DNA of 28,779 nt from a virus. Below the pieces are notes generated by a model. That model ran no database searches. It was not told where the DNA came from and worked only from the letters and a program-made list of their open reading frames with translations. A program made the position numbers and the translations under genes. Of this stretch, positions 14,498 through 21,736 are shown piece by piece. Within the stretch, counting starts at the first letter, position 1. Each line of letters starts with the position of its first letter. The stretch covers positions 1-28,779 of IMG/VR virus record IMGVR_UViG_3300015360_000154; one strand, 5' to 3'.

Positions 14498-16006
14498 TTA
14501 TACTAAGTTAAGATAAGCTTCGCCGTTGCCGCTGTTATCAACATACCCCGTTAGATCCATTTCAAGCGCCACTAAACCGCTTTGGTCTGAGAGGTTGAAC
14601 GAAGAAATAACCGCACTAGGTAGATACAAACTAATACATTTGCCAGGCGTCCAATTGCCAGAGCTATCTCTGGGGCCAAAATTGTAAAGAAACTTAACAT
14701 TGTCACCGTCCCTAAAGCGTTTGAAATTTTTAGCTTCGTACTGGCTTAAAAGAGAAGTGAGTTTGCAAGTAACTTCTCTAGCCGTGATCAGTGAGCCACT
14801 CCTCCCAGACTCTGAGCAAATATCATCAATCACCTGTCTGGAGTTTGATAAGCTGAAAGAAATCGATGATGCGCTAAAGCAACCAGTATCTGTTGCATCC
14901 CCAAACATGACCGTATTGTACTTTGCAACTAGCGGGTCTGTTGTGTCGTAGCTTGGTGAATAAGCAGCTGCAAAGCTTACAGCGTTTTGACCTGCATAAG
15001 TTAAAGCTCCTGTTCTGTCGGCTGCAGTGAAACCAATTTGGTTTGCAATGCTGTTTGCAAGGTTGGCACCTGTTGCGAACAGAAGGCTAAAGACTGCTCC
15101 AGAACTTACAACAAAAGTATATTTCCCTGTTGTGTCGCTATAGGTGACAGTGAAAGTCTTTGTTGATGCTGTTGCGTCCATTGCGCTCTTTATTGCAGAT
15201 GCAAGCGCGTGAGGGTCTTTGTAGGTCTTAGCTGCCACAGTCGCTACGAATGTACCATCGTCATCTGTGAAGTCGATTTTTGTATCTGTTGAAAGAAGAG
15301 TGATTGGGTTGAAATAGTAGGACAACCCTTCGACTGTAAACTTACCATTAATCAACTCGCCGGCATCTGCGCTGAACTCAAAGCCTGTTACCTTGGCGCC
15401 GCTCATCATCTCAAGAGCGCCACCGTTGCCTTGATAAACCCACACAGATAGCGACTGGTGGCCAGAATCCGATGGATAGTATTCAACTGCCTTGCCTAGG
15501 TTCACACTCACTGCAGGTGCAGCGGTTAGGTTGAACCCGAGAGTTAGGTTATCTCCTGAAATGGAATCAATCGGCCTGATTGAAAACCCGTTTGTGGAGT
15601 CTTTAATCAAGAGAGCTTGACCACGACGGAAATTTGCACCCTCGCCAGTATCAACTTTGATAACTGAAACGGTGGATGCTGCAACAGTGTCATACTCAGT
15701 TGCGTTTACAGCTTCGGCACCGAACGCACCCTTTAGGAAGTCGTTAAAGTCTGGTGCTGTACCCTCTGTTCCAGATGCTTTCATATAATGAGAAAATGAG
15801 AATGATGGATTTTCTGATCCGACAATCGGCTTGCTTGTACCAATTGAACTTTTAACTTCTGCATTTGCCAATGAGTCAAAAGAGCTTTGCATGTCCCCAT
15901 CGTCTTGCAGCGCTGTAAAGTCTGTAACTGCAGCGGGAAGGGCTGGTGTTCCTTCTATTAACTCAACTTTTATTCCCAAGACCGTATTGCGTGTTTGTAT
16001 AGCCAT
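14498..16006 (-). CDS. Major tail tube protein, 502 aa
   Basis: Predicted subunit of the tail tube. It lies directly upstream of the chaperone pair and is beta-rich: MAIQTRNTVLGIKVE leads into SFSFSHYMKASG and later ALEMMSGAKVTGFEFSADAG, a pattern common in large siphovirus tube proteins. The C-terminus ends in a strand-rich segment, LVALEMDLTGYVDNSGNGEA. At about 500 residues it is much longer than a minimal tube protein (150-250). About 100 of the extra residues (near 243-342) are a discrete module with TYKDPHALASAIKSAM and DRTGALTY, also found in the tail-tip protein 9442-10578 and probably displayed on the outside. I chose the second of two adjacent ATGs because GAGAGG is six bases upstream; the first (16009) has only three bases. 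Confidence 0.75.
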   Translation of the reverse strand: MAIQTRNTVLGIKVELIEGTPALPAAVTDFTALQDDGDMQSSFDSLANAEVKSSIGTSKPIVGSENPSFSFSHYMKASGTEGTAPDFNDFLKGAFGAEAVNATEYDTVAASTVSVIKVDTGEGANFRRGQALLIKDSTNGFSIRPIDSISGDNLTLGFNLTAAPAVSVNLGKAVEYYPSDSGHQSLSVWVYQGNGGALEMMSGAKVTGFEFSADAGELINGKFTVEGLSYYFNPITLLSTDTKIDFTDDDGTFVATVAAKTYKDPHALASAIKSAMDATASTKTFTVTYSDTTGKYTFVVSSGAVFSLLFATGANLANSIANQIGFTAADRTGALTYAGQNAVSFAAAYSPSYDTTDPLVAKYNTVMFGDATDTGCFSASSISFSLSNSRQVIDDICSESGRSGSLITAREVTCKLTSLLSQYEAKNFKRFRDGDNVKFLYNFGPRDSSGNWTPGKCISLYLPSAVISSFNLSDQSGLVALEMDLTGYVDNSGNGEAYLNLV

Positions 16007-16017
16007 CATTTGCCTCT

Positions 16018-16473
16018 CTATGGTGTTAAGTCTTTAAAGTATTCTGTGCTGATATCTAGCTCAATAACGAAGTATCGACCCGTCGCACCCTCTAGAAATT
16101 GTATTCCAGTGTCGGAAATTACTTCAGCTTTAACGCATAGCCCGTTTAGGCTTACGTTCTTCTCGAGTGTTTCCATCACAAGGGTATGGTCTTCGAGCAA
16201 GCTTTTTACCAAGGTTTCCCTTTGAGAGATATTGTGATCAGTGGTTGTCACAAGACGAGACAAGACAACTGTAAAATCCCGTCGCCATGAGAACTGACAT
16301 GAAAGTTGTCTGTCCGTTCGAAACCCTGGCCCAACAGCAACGCCAAATCCTTTGGTGAGAAATAATTCGTTATTGTCTTGGATGAAATAAGGGTTTGGCA
16401 ATTGCTTATACGTAGTCAGCTGGCCAGCGACTAGAGATACGATTGCATCATGAATCTCAGATATTGTGCTCAT
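16018..16473 (-). CDS. Probable tail terminator/completion protein, 151 aa
   Basis: Located just before the tail tube gene and after the connector-like genes, where the tail terminator usually lies. Size and layout fit: an N-terminal amphipathic helix (ISEIHDAIVSLVAGQL), then strands with FTVVLSRLVTTTDHN, a central helix (RETLVKSLLEDHTLVMETLE), and final strands GRYFVIELDISTEYF. This alternation is typical of lambda gpU/SPP1 gp17-type proteins, which cap the tail before it joins the head. I do not see an exact family match. Its ATG overlaps the stop of the upstream gene as ATGA, so translation is coupled. Confidence 0.6.
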   Translation of the reverse strand: MSTISEIHDAIVSLVAGQLTTYKQLPNPYFIQDNNELFLTKGFGVAVGPGFRTDRQLSCQFSWRRDFTVVLSRLVTTTDHNISQRETLVKSLLEDHTLVMETLEKNVSLNGLCVKAEVISDTGIQFLEGATGRYFVIELDISTEYFKDLTP

Positions 16474-17309
16474 CTGCTTAAATACCCCGTAGCAGTGCCG
16501 CGCTCTTTGGCCGTTAGGTTGCTGTCTCCATCAAGATCTATCCTTAGAAAACCTAAGTCAAGTGACTGCTCATATTTGAGCGCTGCTGACATTCGACGGT
16601 CATTGTAAGCTTGACCAAGCCCAGCATAGATAAGCTCCGCCACCTTGTGGACGCTTGGCTCAACAAACAATTCTGCGTCTAAGATTTGATCCCCACTAAA
16701 AATGACGTTCTTTCTTTTCAAGGCTCTAATGATTTGTTCAGCCGCAACGTAATGCTGCTCGTTCCAGTCTGTTTTTGCAGTGGCAAAAGCTGACATAAGA
16801 GATGCATTGTTCAGGTCTGGGTAGTAGCTGAACAGCTCAACGTCTTCACTGAACTTTTGGCCTATAAACTTTATTGTAGTACCGGCAAAGAGAGATGCAG
16901 ACCAGGACAGCCGCAACCAGAAGAAATTAGATATTTTAGTATCTGCCAAGCCAAGCACATTAACGCTATCAAGTTCTCTAACCCATACCGTATCGCGATT
17001 ACGAGACCAACGAATAGACCCGTCTTTTGCAAGAGGAAGCGCGCCCACCCTTGTTTGGTCAATGATGTCAATAGCCGGATTAAAAACGCGACCATTCCAA
17101 ATTTCAATGACCACCTCCGCGACAGATGTATTCGCTGTTTGAACGTCAATATATCTGTGATTGAAAGGTAAATCGGTGCCGATGTAAATGTAATCTTGCG
17201 TTGAAACGTAAGGGATTGCGACAAACCCTGCTCTAAAATCATTGGCAACAACTGAGTGGTCGGTCAATACCCCGTTGTCAGAATAAAATACTCTCTGATC
17301 AAAAAGCAT
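16470..17309 (-). CDS. Structural protein with connector-like C-terminal domain, 279 aa
   Basis: A two-part protein. Residues 1-160 are beta-rich and aromatic (NFFWLRLSWSASLFAGTTIK). About 165-279 is a helical domain (MSAFATAKTDWNEQHYVAAE, then VHKVAELIYAGLGQAY, then RRMSAALKYEQSLDLGFLRI), similar in layout to head-tail adaptors, which are bundles of helices. It ends near a polar DLDGDSNLTAKERG segment. The fusion of a beta domain to an adaptor-like domain would be unusual, since adaptors are normally stand-alone at 100-130 residues. A purine-rich GAGAG run precedes the ATG. The role at the head-tail interface is inferred from order (before the terminator and tube genes) and from the helical part. 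Confidence 0.5.
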   Translation of the reverse strand: MLFDQRVFYSDNGVLTDHSVVANDFRAGFVAIPYVSTQDYIYIGTDLPFNHRYIDVQTANTSVAEVVIEIWNGRVFNPAIDIIDQTRVGALPLAKDGSIRWSRNRDTVWVRELDSVNVLGLADTKISNFFWLRLSWSASLFAGTTIKFIGQKFSEDVELFSYYPDLNNASLMSAFATAKTDWNEQHYVAAEQIIRALKRKNVIFSGDQILDAELFVEPSVHKVAELIYAGLGQAYNDRRMSAALKYEQSLDLGFLRIDLDGDSNLTAKERGTATGYLSR

Positions 17310-17327
17310 GGGCTCTCTCTTTCTCTC

Positions 17328-17927
17328 TTAGACCATTTTCCAAATAGCAACGTTTGCAGAATACAAACCAGTCGTAACAGCTTCGTTGTTGATCATCTTT
17401 TTAAACTGCTCAACTAACGTGATGCCTTGTATGAGTTGAGTGACGTTCATGGCAGCACCATAAACAACTCTAGATCCTGAGCATCCAGCGACAATAACGG
17501 ATAGCTCCGAGTTGTTGTAGGCATTTAGAATATCTTTAGCCGTCTTGAATAAAGACAGAGACGCTTCACACAAAACTTTCATTCTGTCTGCAAGAGACTC
17601 TGTTGCAGGGCTGATGATTGCAGGCGTCCCGGCATTTGCATAAATTACATTTTCAATGTTGCTTAAATAATCACCAGTTGTCACGGCTGAATTACTAAAA
17701 AACTTATTCATCTGCTCAACAAAACCAAGGCTGTTTTGATAAACAGTCTTCGTAAATTTTGTGTTTAAACTTGCGCCAGACGTACCACTAGGCAATGCAG
17801 ACACCAGAACGTTAGCATCTGTTGCCCAATAGCTTGCATAAACGTCGCTTGCCTCATTCATCATCCAATTGGAATTTTCAGCGAATGACTGAAAACTGCC
17901 TTGTAGATTTAACGTTATGTTACTCAT
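17328..17927 (-). CDS. Helical structural protein with internal duplication, 199 aa
   Basis: I do not recognise a family. I chose the ATG at 17927, which overlaps the upstream TAA (TAATG); a longer start at 17942 would lie inside the upstream gene. The protein has two related halves about 101 residues apart: GFVEQMNKFFSNSAVTTGDY (about 69-87) matches TLVEQFKKMINNEAVTTGLY (about 170-189), with weaker similarity before each (NVLVSALPSG and SVIVAGCSG). No signal peptide or catalytic motif is seen. Its place between the beta-rich protein 17927-18562 and the connector-like gene suggests a virion or assembly component. A two-domain repeat could bind a two-fold or pseudo-symmetric site. Confidence 0.6.
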   Translation of the reverse strand: MSNITLNLQGSFQSFAENSNWMMNEASDVYASYWATDANVLVSALPSGTSGASLNTKFTKTVYQNSLGFVEQMNKFFSNSAVTTGDYLSNIENVIYANAGTPAIISPATESLADRMKVLCEASLSLFKTAKDILNAYNNSELSVIVAGCSGSRVVYGAAMNVTQLIQGITLVEQFKKMINNEAVTTGLYSANVAIWKMV

Positions 17928-18562
17928 TATTCTTCTGTCCATTCTATGGTTATTGAAATTAATGGGTTTGTAATCGTATCAGCGCCAAAATTTACGCATA
18001 GCTGTTGATTTGTTCCACGTAGAACAATCGCCTGTGCTGGCCTTGAACCGAATTCATAAAAACTCAATGAGGAGCCATAGCCCCCGGCGCCAACAGTTGG
18101 TATTGCGATTTTTTGAGCAACCACCGCACCAACGGAAGTTCCAAGGGTAGGGTTGGCCGTGTAAGCCCTAACTACTGCTGTACCAACTGAATTTGAGGAA
18201 TCATAGGCGACAATGGTTGGCGTAGTTGAGGTACCAGAACTGTTGCTGCTCGATCTTTTAATCAAGCTCATGCCAACGCTTTTGCCTGATCCAGCACTAG
18301 TAGTTCCTGATACTGCCACCGCAAGAATACGCACAGTTTTAGAAGCGCTTCCGGTAATTGTAAAAATGTCTGTAGCAGCTGCAGCACACACTAACCCAGA
18401 TATCGAGGCTGAGTAAGTGGACAGAGTTCCAGCGGAAAGTGAAATTATTTGATTAGTTAAATCAACCTTCAGCCTATCAGATACAACGCCGATTTTCTTT
18501 CCGTCTTCAGTCCCATCGTCACCTTTGACGAGAACATCATCTTTGTCATTGATTGATAGCAT
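17927..18562 (-). CDS. Beta-rich virion protein, 211 aa
   Basis: Not assigned to a named family. The N-terminal 40 residues are charged (INDKDDVLVKGDDGTEDGKK). The remainder is rich in Ser, Thr, Gly, Val and Ala, forming a beta-sandwich-like sequence with strands such as SKTVRILAVAVSGTT, AVVRAYTANPTLGTS and QAIVLRGTNQQLCVNFG, and ending in LISITIEWTEE. This is the style of capsid decoration or virion surface proteins. It sits in the small-structural-protein segment after the capsid gene. Its ATG would overlap the TAA of an extended version of the upstream gene (see the A10 tract), and an AAGG lies eight bases before it as ribosome binding site. Confidence 0.6.
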   Translation of the reverse strand: MLSINDKDDVLVKGDDGTEDGKKIGVVSDRLKVDLTNQIISLSAGTLSTYSASISGLVCAAAATDIFTITGSASKTVRILAVAVSGTTSAGSGKSVGMSLIKRSSSNSSGTSTTPTIVAYDSSNSVGTAVVRAYTANPTLGTSVGAVVAQKIAIPTVGAGGYGSSLSFYEFGSRPAQAIVLRGTNQQLCVNFGADTITNPLISITIEWTEE

Positions 18563-18604
18563 TAACTCGCCTTCGATTCTTCTTGGTCAGTTTTTTTTTT
18601 CGTC
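18562..18604 (-). other. A10 tract with alternative frame reaching the next start codon
   Basis: The minus strand carries ten consecutive A at 18600-18591, just before the TGA of the 83-residue gene. Losing one A, or an equivalent +1 slip, would replace the final N with TDQEESKAS and end in a TAA at 18564-18562 that overlaps the following ATG (TAATG), the junction type seen repeatedly in this operon. A tract of this length is a known setting for polymerase slippage, and also for assembly error. Confidence 0.5.
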
Positions 18605-18838
18605 TTCCAATCCTTTGACCGGCCTAGCTTCTGAAACTTTCATGCTACTAAATTGAATCTGTGCAGCTGCGTCTCTAACCTCAAGCTCTTTAAGGATGCG
18701 CCCTTTGAGATGAGCGAGTCTTTGAACATGGGAAGAAAGAGCCAAAACTTCGTCGCCTTCGATATTAAAGAAGTGGCCCTTCCTTAGCGCAACAATCACC
18801 ATGTCAATTGCTGTCGCATCTTGCTTAACTAAATCCAT
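18587..18838 (-). CDS. Small helical protein, 83 aa (91 aa if slipped at A10)
   Basis: I do not recognise this protein. It is largely helical: DATAIDMVIVALRKGHFFN, then VLALSSHVQRLAHLKGRILK, then ELEVRDAAAQI. A polar tail follows, ending in EDEKKN. The tail meets an A10 run immediately before the stop codon. A one-base slip would lengthen the acidic/basic tail by eight residues and bring the stop into overlap with the next start codon. The ATG overlaps the upstream head-fibre-like gene's TAA (TAATG). Position in the small structural gene block suggests a virion or assembly role. Function unknown. Confidence 0.6.
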   Translation of the reverse strand: MDLVKQDATAIDMVIVALRKGHFFNIEGDEVLALSSHVQRLAHLKGRILKELEVRDAAAQIQFSSMKVSEARPVKGLEDEKKN

Positions 18839-19890
18839 TACGCGGCCTCAACGAAACGAACATCTTGACCGGCTGCTGTAGATACGGCCCACAAAGGCAA
18901 TGCTGCTGAGAATTCAAAATCTCTTTCGGAGTATTTTGGAATCATAATGCCGTTAGCAGTTGAAACTGTGTTGTCGTTCTTGATGTAAAGAGCCTTGTCC
19001 CCGAGGTTCTGAATAGTCTCTTTTCTACGCCCCGCAAGCGGAGTCGCGTCAAGCTGAACAGCTGAGGTGCCAACTGTTACAGCTGTAACTTTCCATGCTA
19101 CTGCGCATGAATCATTGACCCACATTCTGCGGTAGAGGTCAGTCGCAAAATGTACCTTGTCGAGTGACGCCGACACAGAACTAAGAGCAGCCGCTCCAGT
19201 GTGTGCAACAGCACCAATCAGCAATGGGTTTTCTGTAGATGCTGCATCGTCTGCTACAAACCCTGAAGTATCGAATTTGGAATAGGTTCTCAGCAGTCCA
19301 TCAGCATCCAAAGACAGCGCGCTAAAGTCACCATCAGCAGATACTAGGGAGGTGCCTGCGTCATTTCTGACAGCAAAAACGGCAAGGCCTTTGTAAGCGT
19401 CACCAGCTGCTACGTCTTCAGTCTTAACCAAGCTTGCAATGTTAGAGTCAATCGTAGCAGTGTCTGCAAGGATTGCTGTAGTGTCAGTATTGATTAGAAC
19501 GAGGTTTGCATTTACTGCATCAAGATCAGATTCGATAGTTGTAAGCATCGCAAGAGCATCAGCATCTTTGATGTACAACTCGCCTTTAGCGGTGCTCTTA
19601 AACTGTCCAAAGTCACCATCGGCAGACGTTGAAATGGCGAGTGTGTCTTGACGGACAAGTAAAATGTTCTGGCCTTTCTCCCCACCGGCCGCTGCTGAAT
19701 CTTCAAGGAACACGCCCGCATCAGAATCAAGAATCATATTGCCAACGTTGACATCAAGGGCAAGAACTCCACCGCCCAAGTCTGTGACCGTTGCAACTTC
19801 ACCAGCAGCGCCTAAAATATACGAACCAATTTGATCATGGTTTGCTGCATCAGCTGGATCAAAGTCAATTTTGTGTTTATAGAGAGCCAT
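18838..19890 (-). CDS. Head-fibre/decoration-like protein with repeated beta units, 350 aa
   Basis: The protein has two copies of a beta unit at about residues 70-110 and 163-207: the first holds STSADGDFGQFKSTAKGELY and the second holds SLVSADGDFSALSLDADGLL. Between them (about 113-158) is a coiled-coil-like run of repeated I/L and D/T residues (TTIESDLDAVNANLVLINTD). Units of the SADGDF-x-L-x-D-G-L type are frequent in phage head fibre and decoration proteins. The C-terminus (about 265-350) is a beta-sandwich resembling the products of the two following genes (RRKETIQNLGDKALYIKNDN). A trimeric fibre with a coiled-coil stalk and terminal jelly-roll-like heads is likely. AAGGGT precedes the ATG. 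Confidence 0.6.
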   Translation of the reverse strand: MALYKHKIDFDPADAANHDQIGSYILGAAGEVATVTDLGGGVLALDVNVGNMILDSDAGVFLEDSAAAGGEKGQNILLVRQDTLAISTSADGDFGQFKSTAKGELYIKDADALAMLTTIESDLDAVNANLVLINTDTTAILADTATIDSNIASLVKTEDVAAGDAYKGLAVFAVRNDAGTSLVSADGDFSALSLDADGLLRTYSKFDTSGFVADDAASTENPLLIGAVAHTGAAALSSVSASLDKVHFATDLYRRMWVNDSCAVAWKVTAVTVGTSAVQLDATPLAGRRKETIQNLGDKALYIKNDNTVSTANGIMIPKYSERDFEFSAALPLWAVSTAAGQDVRFVEAA

Positions 19891-19903
19891 GATTCATCAC
19901 CCT

Positions 19904-20212
19904 TTAAATAAGTTCCACTATCTCAACAATTTCCCCTGGAATATCGCTCTGAATATACATTAATTTATTTACAAAGTTAAATCCTGTCAGCTCCCAAGAC
20001 GAAGACCTAGGCACAGTCTTGTAAACAAGTGACGTGTCGCCCATTACAAAAGCAATCTTCAGTCTAGAGTTACCACGCGCGGCAATTTCAAAGCCCTTGC
20101 TCGATGCGCTCAAAGTAAATGCGACCTCGGTATTGGCTAAAGGAATTGTTAGATTGCTGATCTTAATATCCGTAACAGGAACCGTCGTTAAACTGCTGCT
20201 GATACCCGCCAT
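19904..20212 (-). CDS. Small beta-sandwich virion protein, 102 aa
   Basis: A compact beta-rich protein with strands ISNLTIPLANTEVAFTLS, KGFEIAARGNSRLKIAF and LMYIQSDIPGEIVEIVELI. The closing pattern, a short strand pair then an acidic EIVEIVELI end, is like the closing of the next gene upstream (AVITIEELA), and the two share an I/F-x-I-x-x-x-G/N-x-x-x-x-I-K-I central pattern. I infer they are divergent copies of one fold, probably decoration or minor capsid proteins. It overlaps the upstream gene by a TAATG junction. No specific family name can be given. Confidence 0.6.
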   Translation of the reverse strand: MAGISSSLTTVPVTDIKISNLTIPLANTEVAFTLSASSKGFEIAARGNSRLKIAFVMGDTSLVYKTVPRSSSWELTGFNFVNKLMYIQSDIPGEIVEIVELI

Positions 20213-20595
20213 TATGCTAACTCCTCGATCGTGATAACAGCGGAGCCGCTAGAAGATTTGCCGTAGATTATAATTTGGTCGGTTAAGTCGTAGAATCTCT
20301 CACCGCTGATTCCAATAGCTACTCCTGAATAACCGACGACTAAATTATCGTATTGGATTTTGATCTCTACGTTTGAAGTGTTTTGGACTGAGATAGCGTT
20401 ACGGTCTGTCAGTGGAATTGCTGGAAGAGCAACCCATGTTGCATCGTTAAGAGTAACCTCGGAGATCCTTCCACCAATTCGCAAGCCAGAAAATGAAAAG
20501 TTACCTTCAACGACGCCACGCACCGCCGTGTCACCGTTGGAATTCTCCGTGAACTTATCCCATTCACGATCTGATATCGTTCTTCTTAATACCAT
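20212..20595 (-). CDS. Small beta-sandwich virion protein, 127 aa
   Basis: The first 40 residues are polar (MVLRRTISDREWDKFTENSN). The rest is a beta-sandwich-type domain: ISEVTLNDATWVALPAIPL, then RNAISVQNTSNVEIKIQYDN, then RFYDLTDQIIIYGKSSSGSA, ending ITIEELA. The order (V-x-L-P-x-x-P-L, then R-x-x-I-x-x-Q-N, then I-K-I) is the same as in the C-terminal domain of the head-fibre-like protein (VQLDATPLAGRRKETIQNL) and is seen in many phage decoration-type domains. The ATG at 20595 lies 32 bases inside the preceding gene and has only a weak GAAAG ribosome binding site. No better in-frame start is present, so translation is probably coupled. Confidence 0.65.
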   Translation of the reverse strand: MVLRRTISDREWDKFTENSNGDTAVRGVVEGNFSFSGLRIGGRISEVTLNDATWVALPAIPLTDRNAISVQNTSNVEIKIQYDNLVVGYSGVAIGISGERFYDLTDQIIIYGKSSSGSAVITIEELA

Positions 20596-20815
20596 TTGAA
20601 ACTTTCGGTGGATTTAAAAGTTTGGCTATCTGGTCTTTGTACCTTAAAGAAGCGTCGCCGTAATACCAGCCCGTATACAAATCGAGTTTTTCGTCTCTAA
20701 GTATAGCAAAGAACTTATAGGTTATCCCGTCCTTAGCTTGAACTCTCAGCATTTCCTTTTCCAATTCCTGTGGTGAGGATGCTTTAACATGCAATGGAAT
20801 GTGAAACAGACTCAT
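20564..20815 (-). CDS. Hypothetical protein after the capsid terminator, 83 aa
   Basis: The ATG at 20815 follows AAGGAG by five bases, one of the best ribosome binding sites in the window; a TTG one codon earlier is not needed. The protein begins with a strand and helix (MSLFHIPLHVKASSPQELEK), has a compact alpha/beta middle (ITYKFFAILRDEKLDLYTGW) with a WYYGDASLRYKD segment, and a basic tail that overlaps the next gene. It is the first gene after the strong terminator that follows the capsid gene, so its expression depends on readthrough or on an unseen promoter. Family not recognised. Confidence 0.65.
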   Translation of the reverse strand: MSLFHIPLHVKASSPQELEKEMLRVQAKDGITYKFFAILRDEKLDLYTGWYYGDASLRYKDQIAKLLNPPKVSNGIKKNDIRS

Positions 20816-20826
20816 CAAGACTCCTT

Positions 20827-20864
20827 AAAAAAAAGGGGCTCAATCCTTTGTTAGATTAAGCCCC
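20827..20864 (-). terminator. Strong intrinsic terminator after the major capsid gene
   Basis: On the minus strand GGGGCTTAATC pairs with GATTGAGCCCC to give an 11-base-pair stem (one G-U pair) with an eight-base loop TAACAAAG, immediately followed by eight T. It starts 28 bases after the capsid stop codon. The T run abuts the AAGGAG of the next gene. It should cap most capsid transcripts and lower expression of the tail genes. Confidence 0.9.
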
Positions 20865-20891
20865 CCTTTGACTTAGTGACCTATCTAATGA

Positions 20892-21722
20892 TTAGGCCGC
20901 AGTACCAAGCATAACTTGGCGTTTTCCGCTGTCTAATGTAGCGGATCCATAAAGAGCATCTACAGAGTAAAGAGTTGCAAGGTTTGGAAGATCACGCATC
21001 TGATCAAAGCTTGGTTGTTTTTGCATTGCAAAAGCGACCGCTGTTGGGTGCCAAACAATTGTCTTAAGATCTGCAAAGCCGTTGCTCATGATAACGCGAG
21101 CACCGTACAGCTTGCCAATTTCTCCACTGACTAGTCCAGCGCTTGAGCCGTACTTGTCTACGTGTACGAAGTCATCAATCGCCAATAAACTATTCTCGGC
21201 TGCGGGGCTCACACCGATCCAGCATTCACTAAACGGAACGTTTTGGATGTGGAGCAATGAGCGAGCTGCCAAGAGATCAGCTTTGCCAAGAGTCGCACCA
21301 GCGTATGCAATGCGATGATCTGGAGCAGAAGCAGAGGCAGCCTCTAGTTTGGTGATGATCAATTGATCGACCTTGTATGCCATGTCATGCCCCATTCTCA
21401 TGAGGATATCTCGGATGATATCGGGGCGAGCTTGAATATTGGCAATGTCTTCAAGTCGAACTTGGATAACTTTGTGTTGGTCAAGGCTCAACGTGTCAGC
21501 TGCATAGGTAATGACCTGAGCAGTTACCGCTGTATTTTCTGATTTGTCGCCAACCGTAAATCCACCAGCGCGGCCAATTTTTACTGAGTTGTCACCCTTT
21601 GCCACTGGATACACTGTTACCTTGTCCAACAGCTTTGATTGCTCCTGGAGGTATAATTGTATGCTTTCCGCAATTTGTACGTGAGCGACTGCTACACTTT
21701 CCGTTACGCCAAAATCTGCCAT
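20892..21722 (-). CDS. Major capsid protein, 276 aa
   Basis: Predicted HK97-fold coat protein. It has an N-terminal helical arm (ESVAVAHVQIAESIQLYLQE), an E-loop-like region with basic and glycine residues (VKIGRAGGFTVGDKSENTAV), a long spine helix (RPDIIRDILMRMGHDMAYKV) and a P-domain/A-domain part with ECWIGVSPAAENSLLAIDDF and GLVSGEIGKLYGARVIMSNG. The phrase IGKLYGARVIMSNG and the nearby VAFAMQKQPS are typical of phage coat proteins of this size (270-330). AAGGA eight bases before the ATG gives a strong ribosome binding site. It is followed by the strongest terminator in the window and preceded by a coiled-coil scaffold gene, both expected for a coat gene. Confidence 0.88.
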   Translation of the reverse strand: MADFGVTESVAVAHVQIAESIQLYLQEQSKLLDKVTVYPVAKGDNSVKIGRAGGFTVGDKSENTAVTAQVITYAADTLSLDQHKVIQVRLEDIANIQARPDIIRDILMRMGHDMAYKVDQLIITKLEAASASAPDHRIAYAGATLGKADLLAARSLLHIQNVPFSECWIGVSPAAENSLLAIDDFVHVDKYGSSAGLVSGEIGKLYGARVIMSNGFADLKTIVWHPTAVAFAMQKQPSFDQMRDLPNLATLYSVDALYGSATLDSGKRQVMLGTAA

Positions 21723-21736
21723 GTTCTAGTTCCTTG

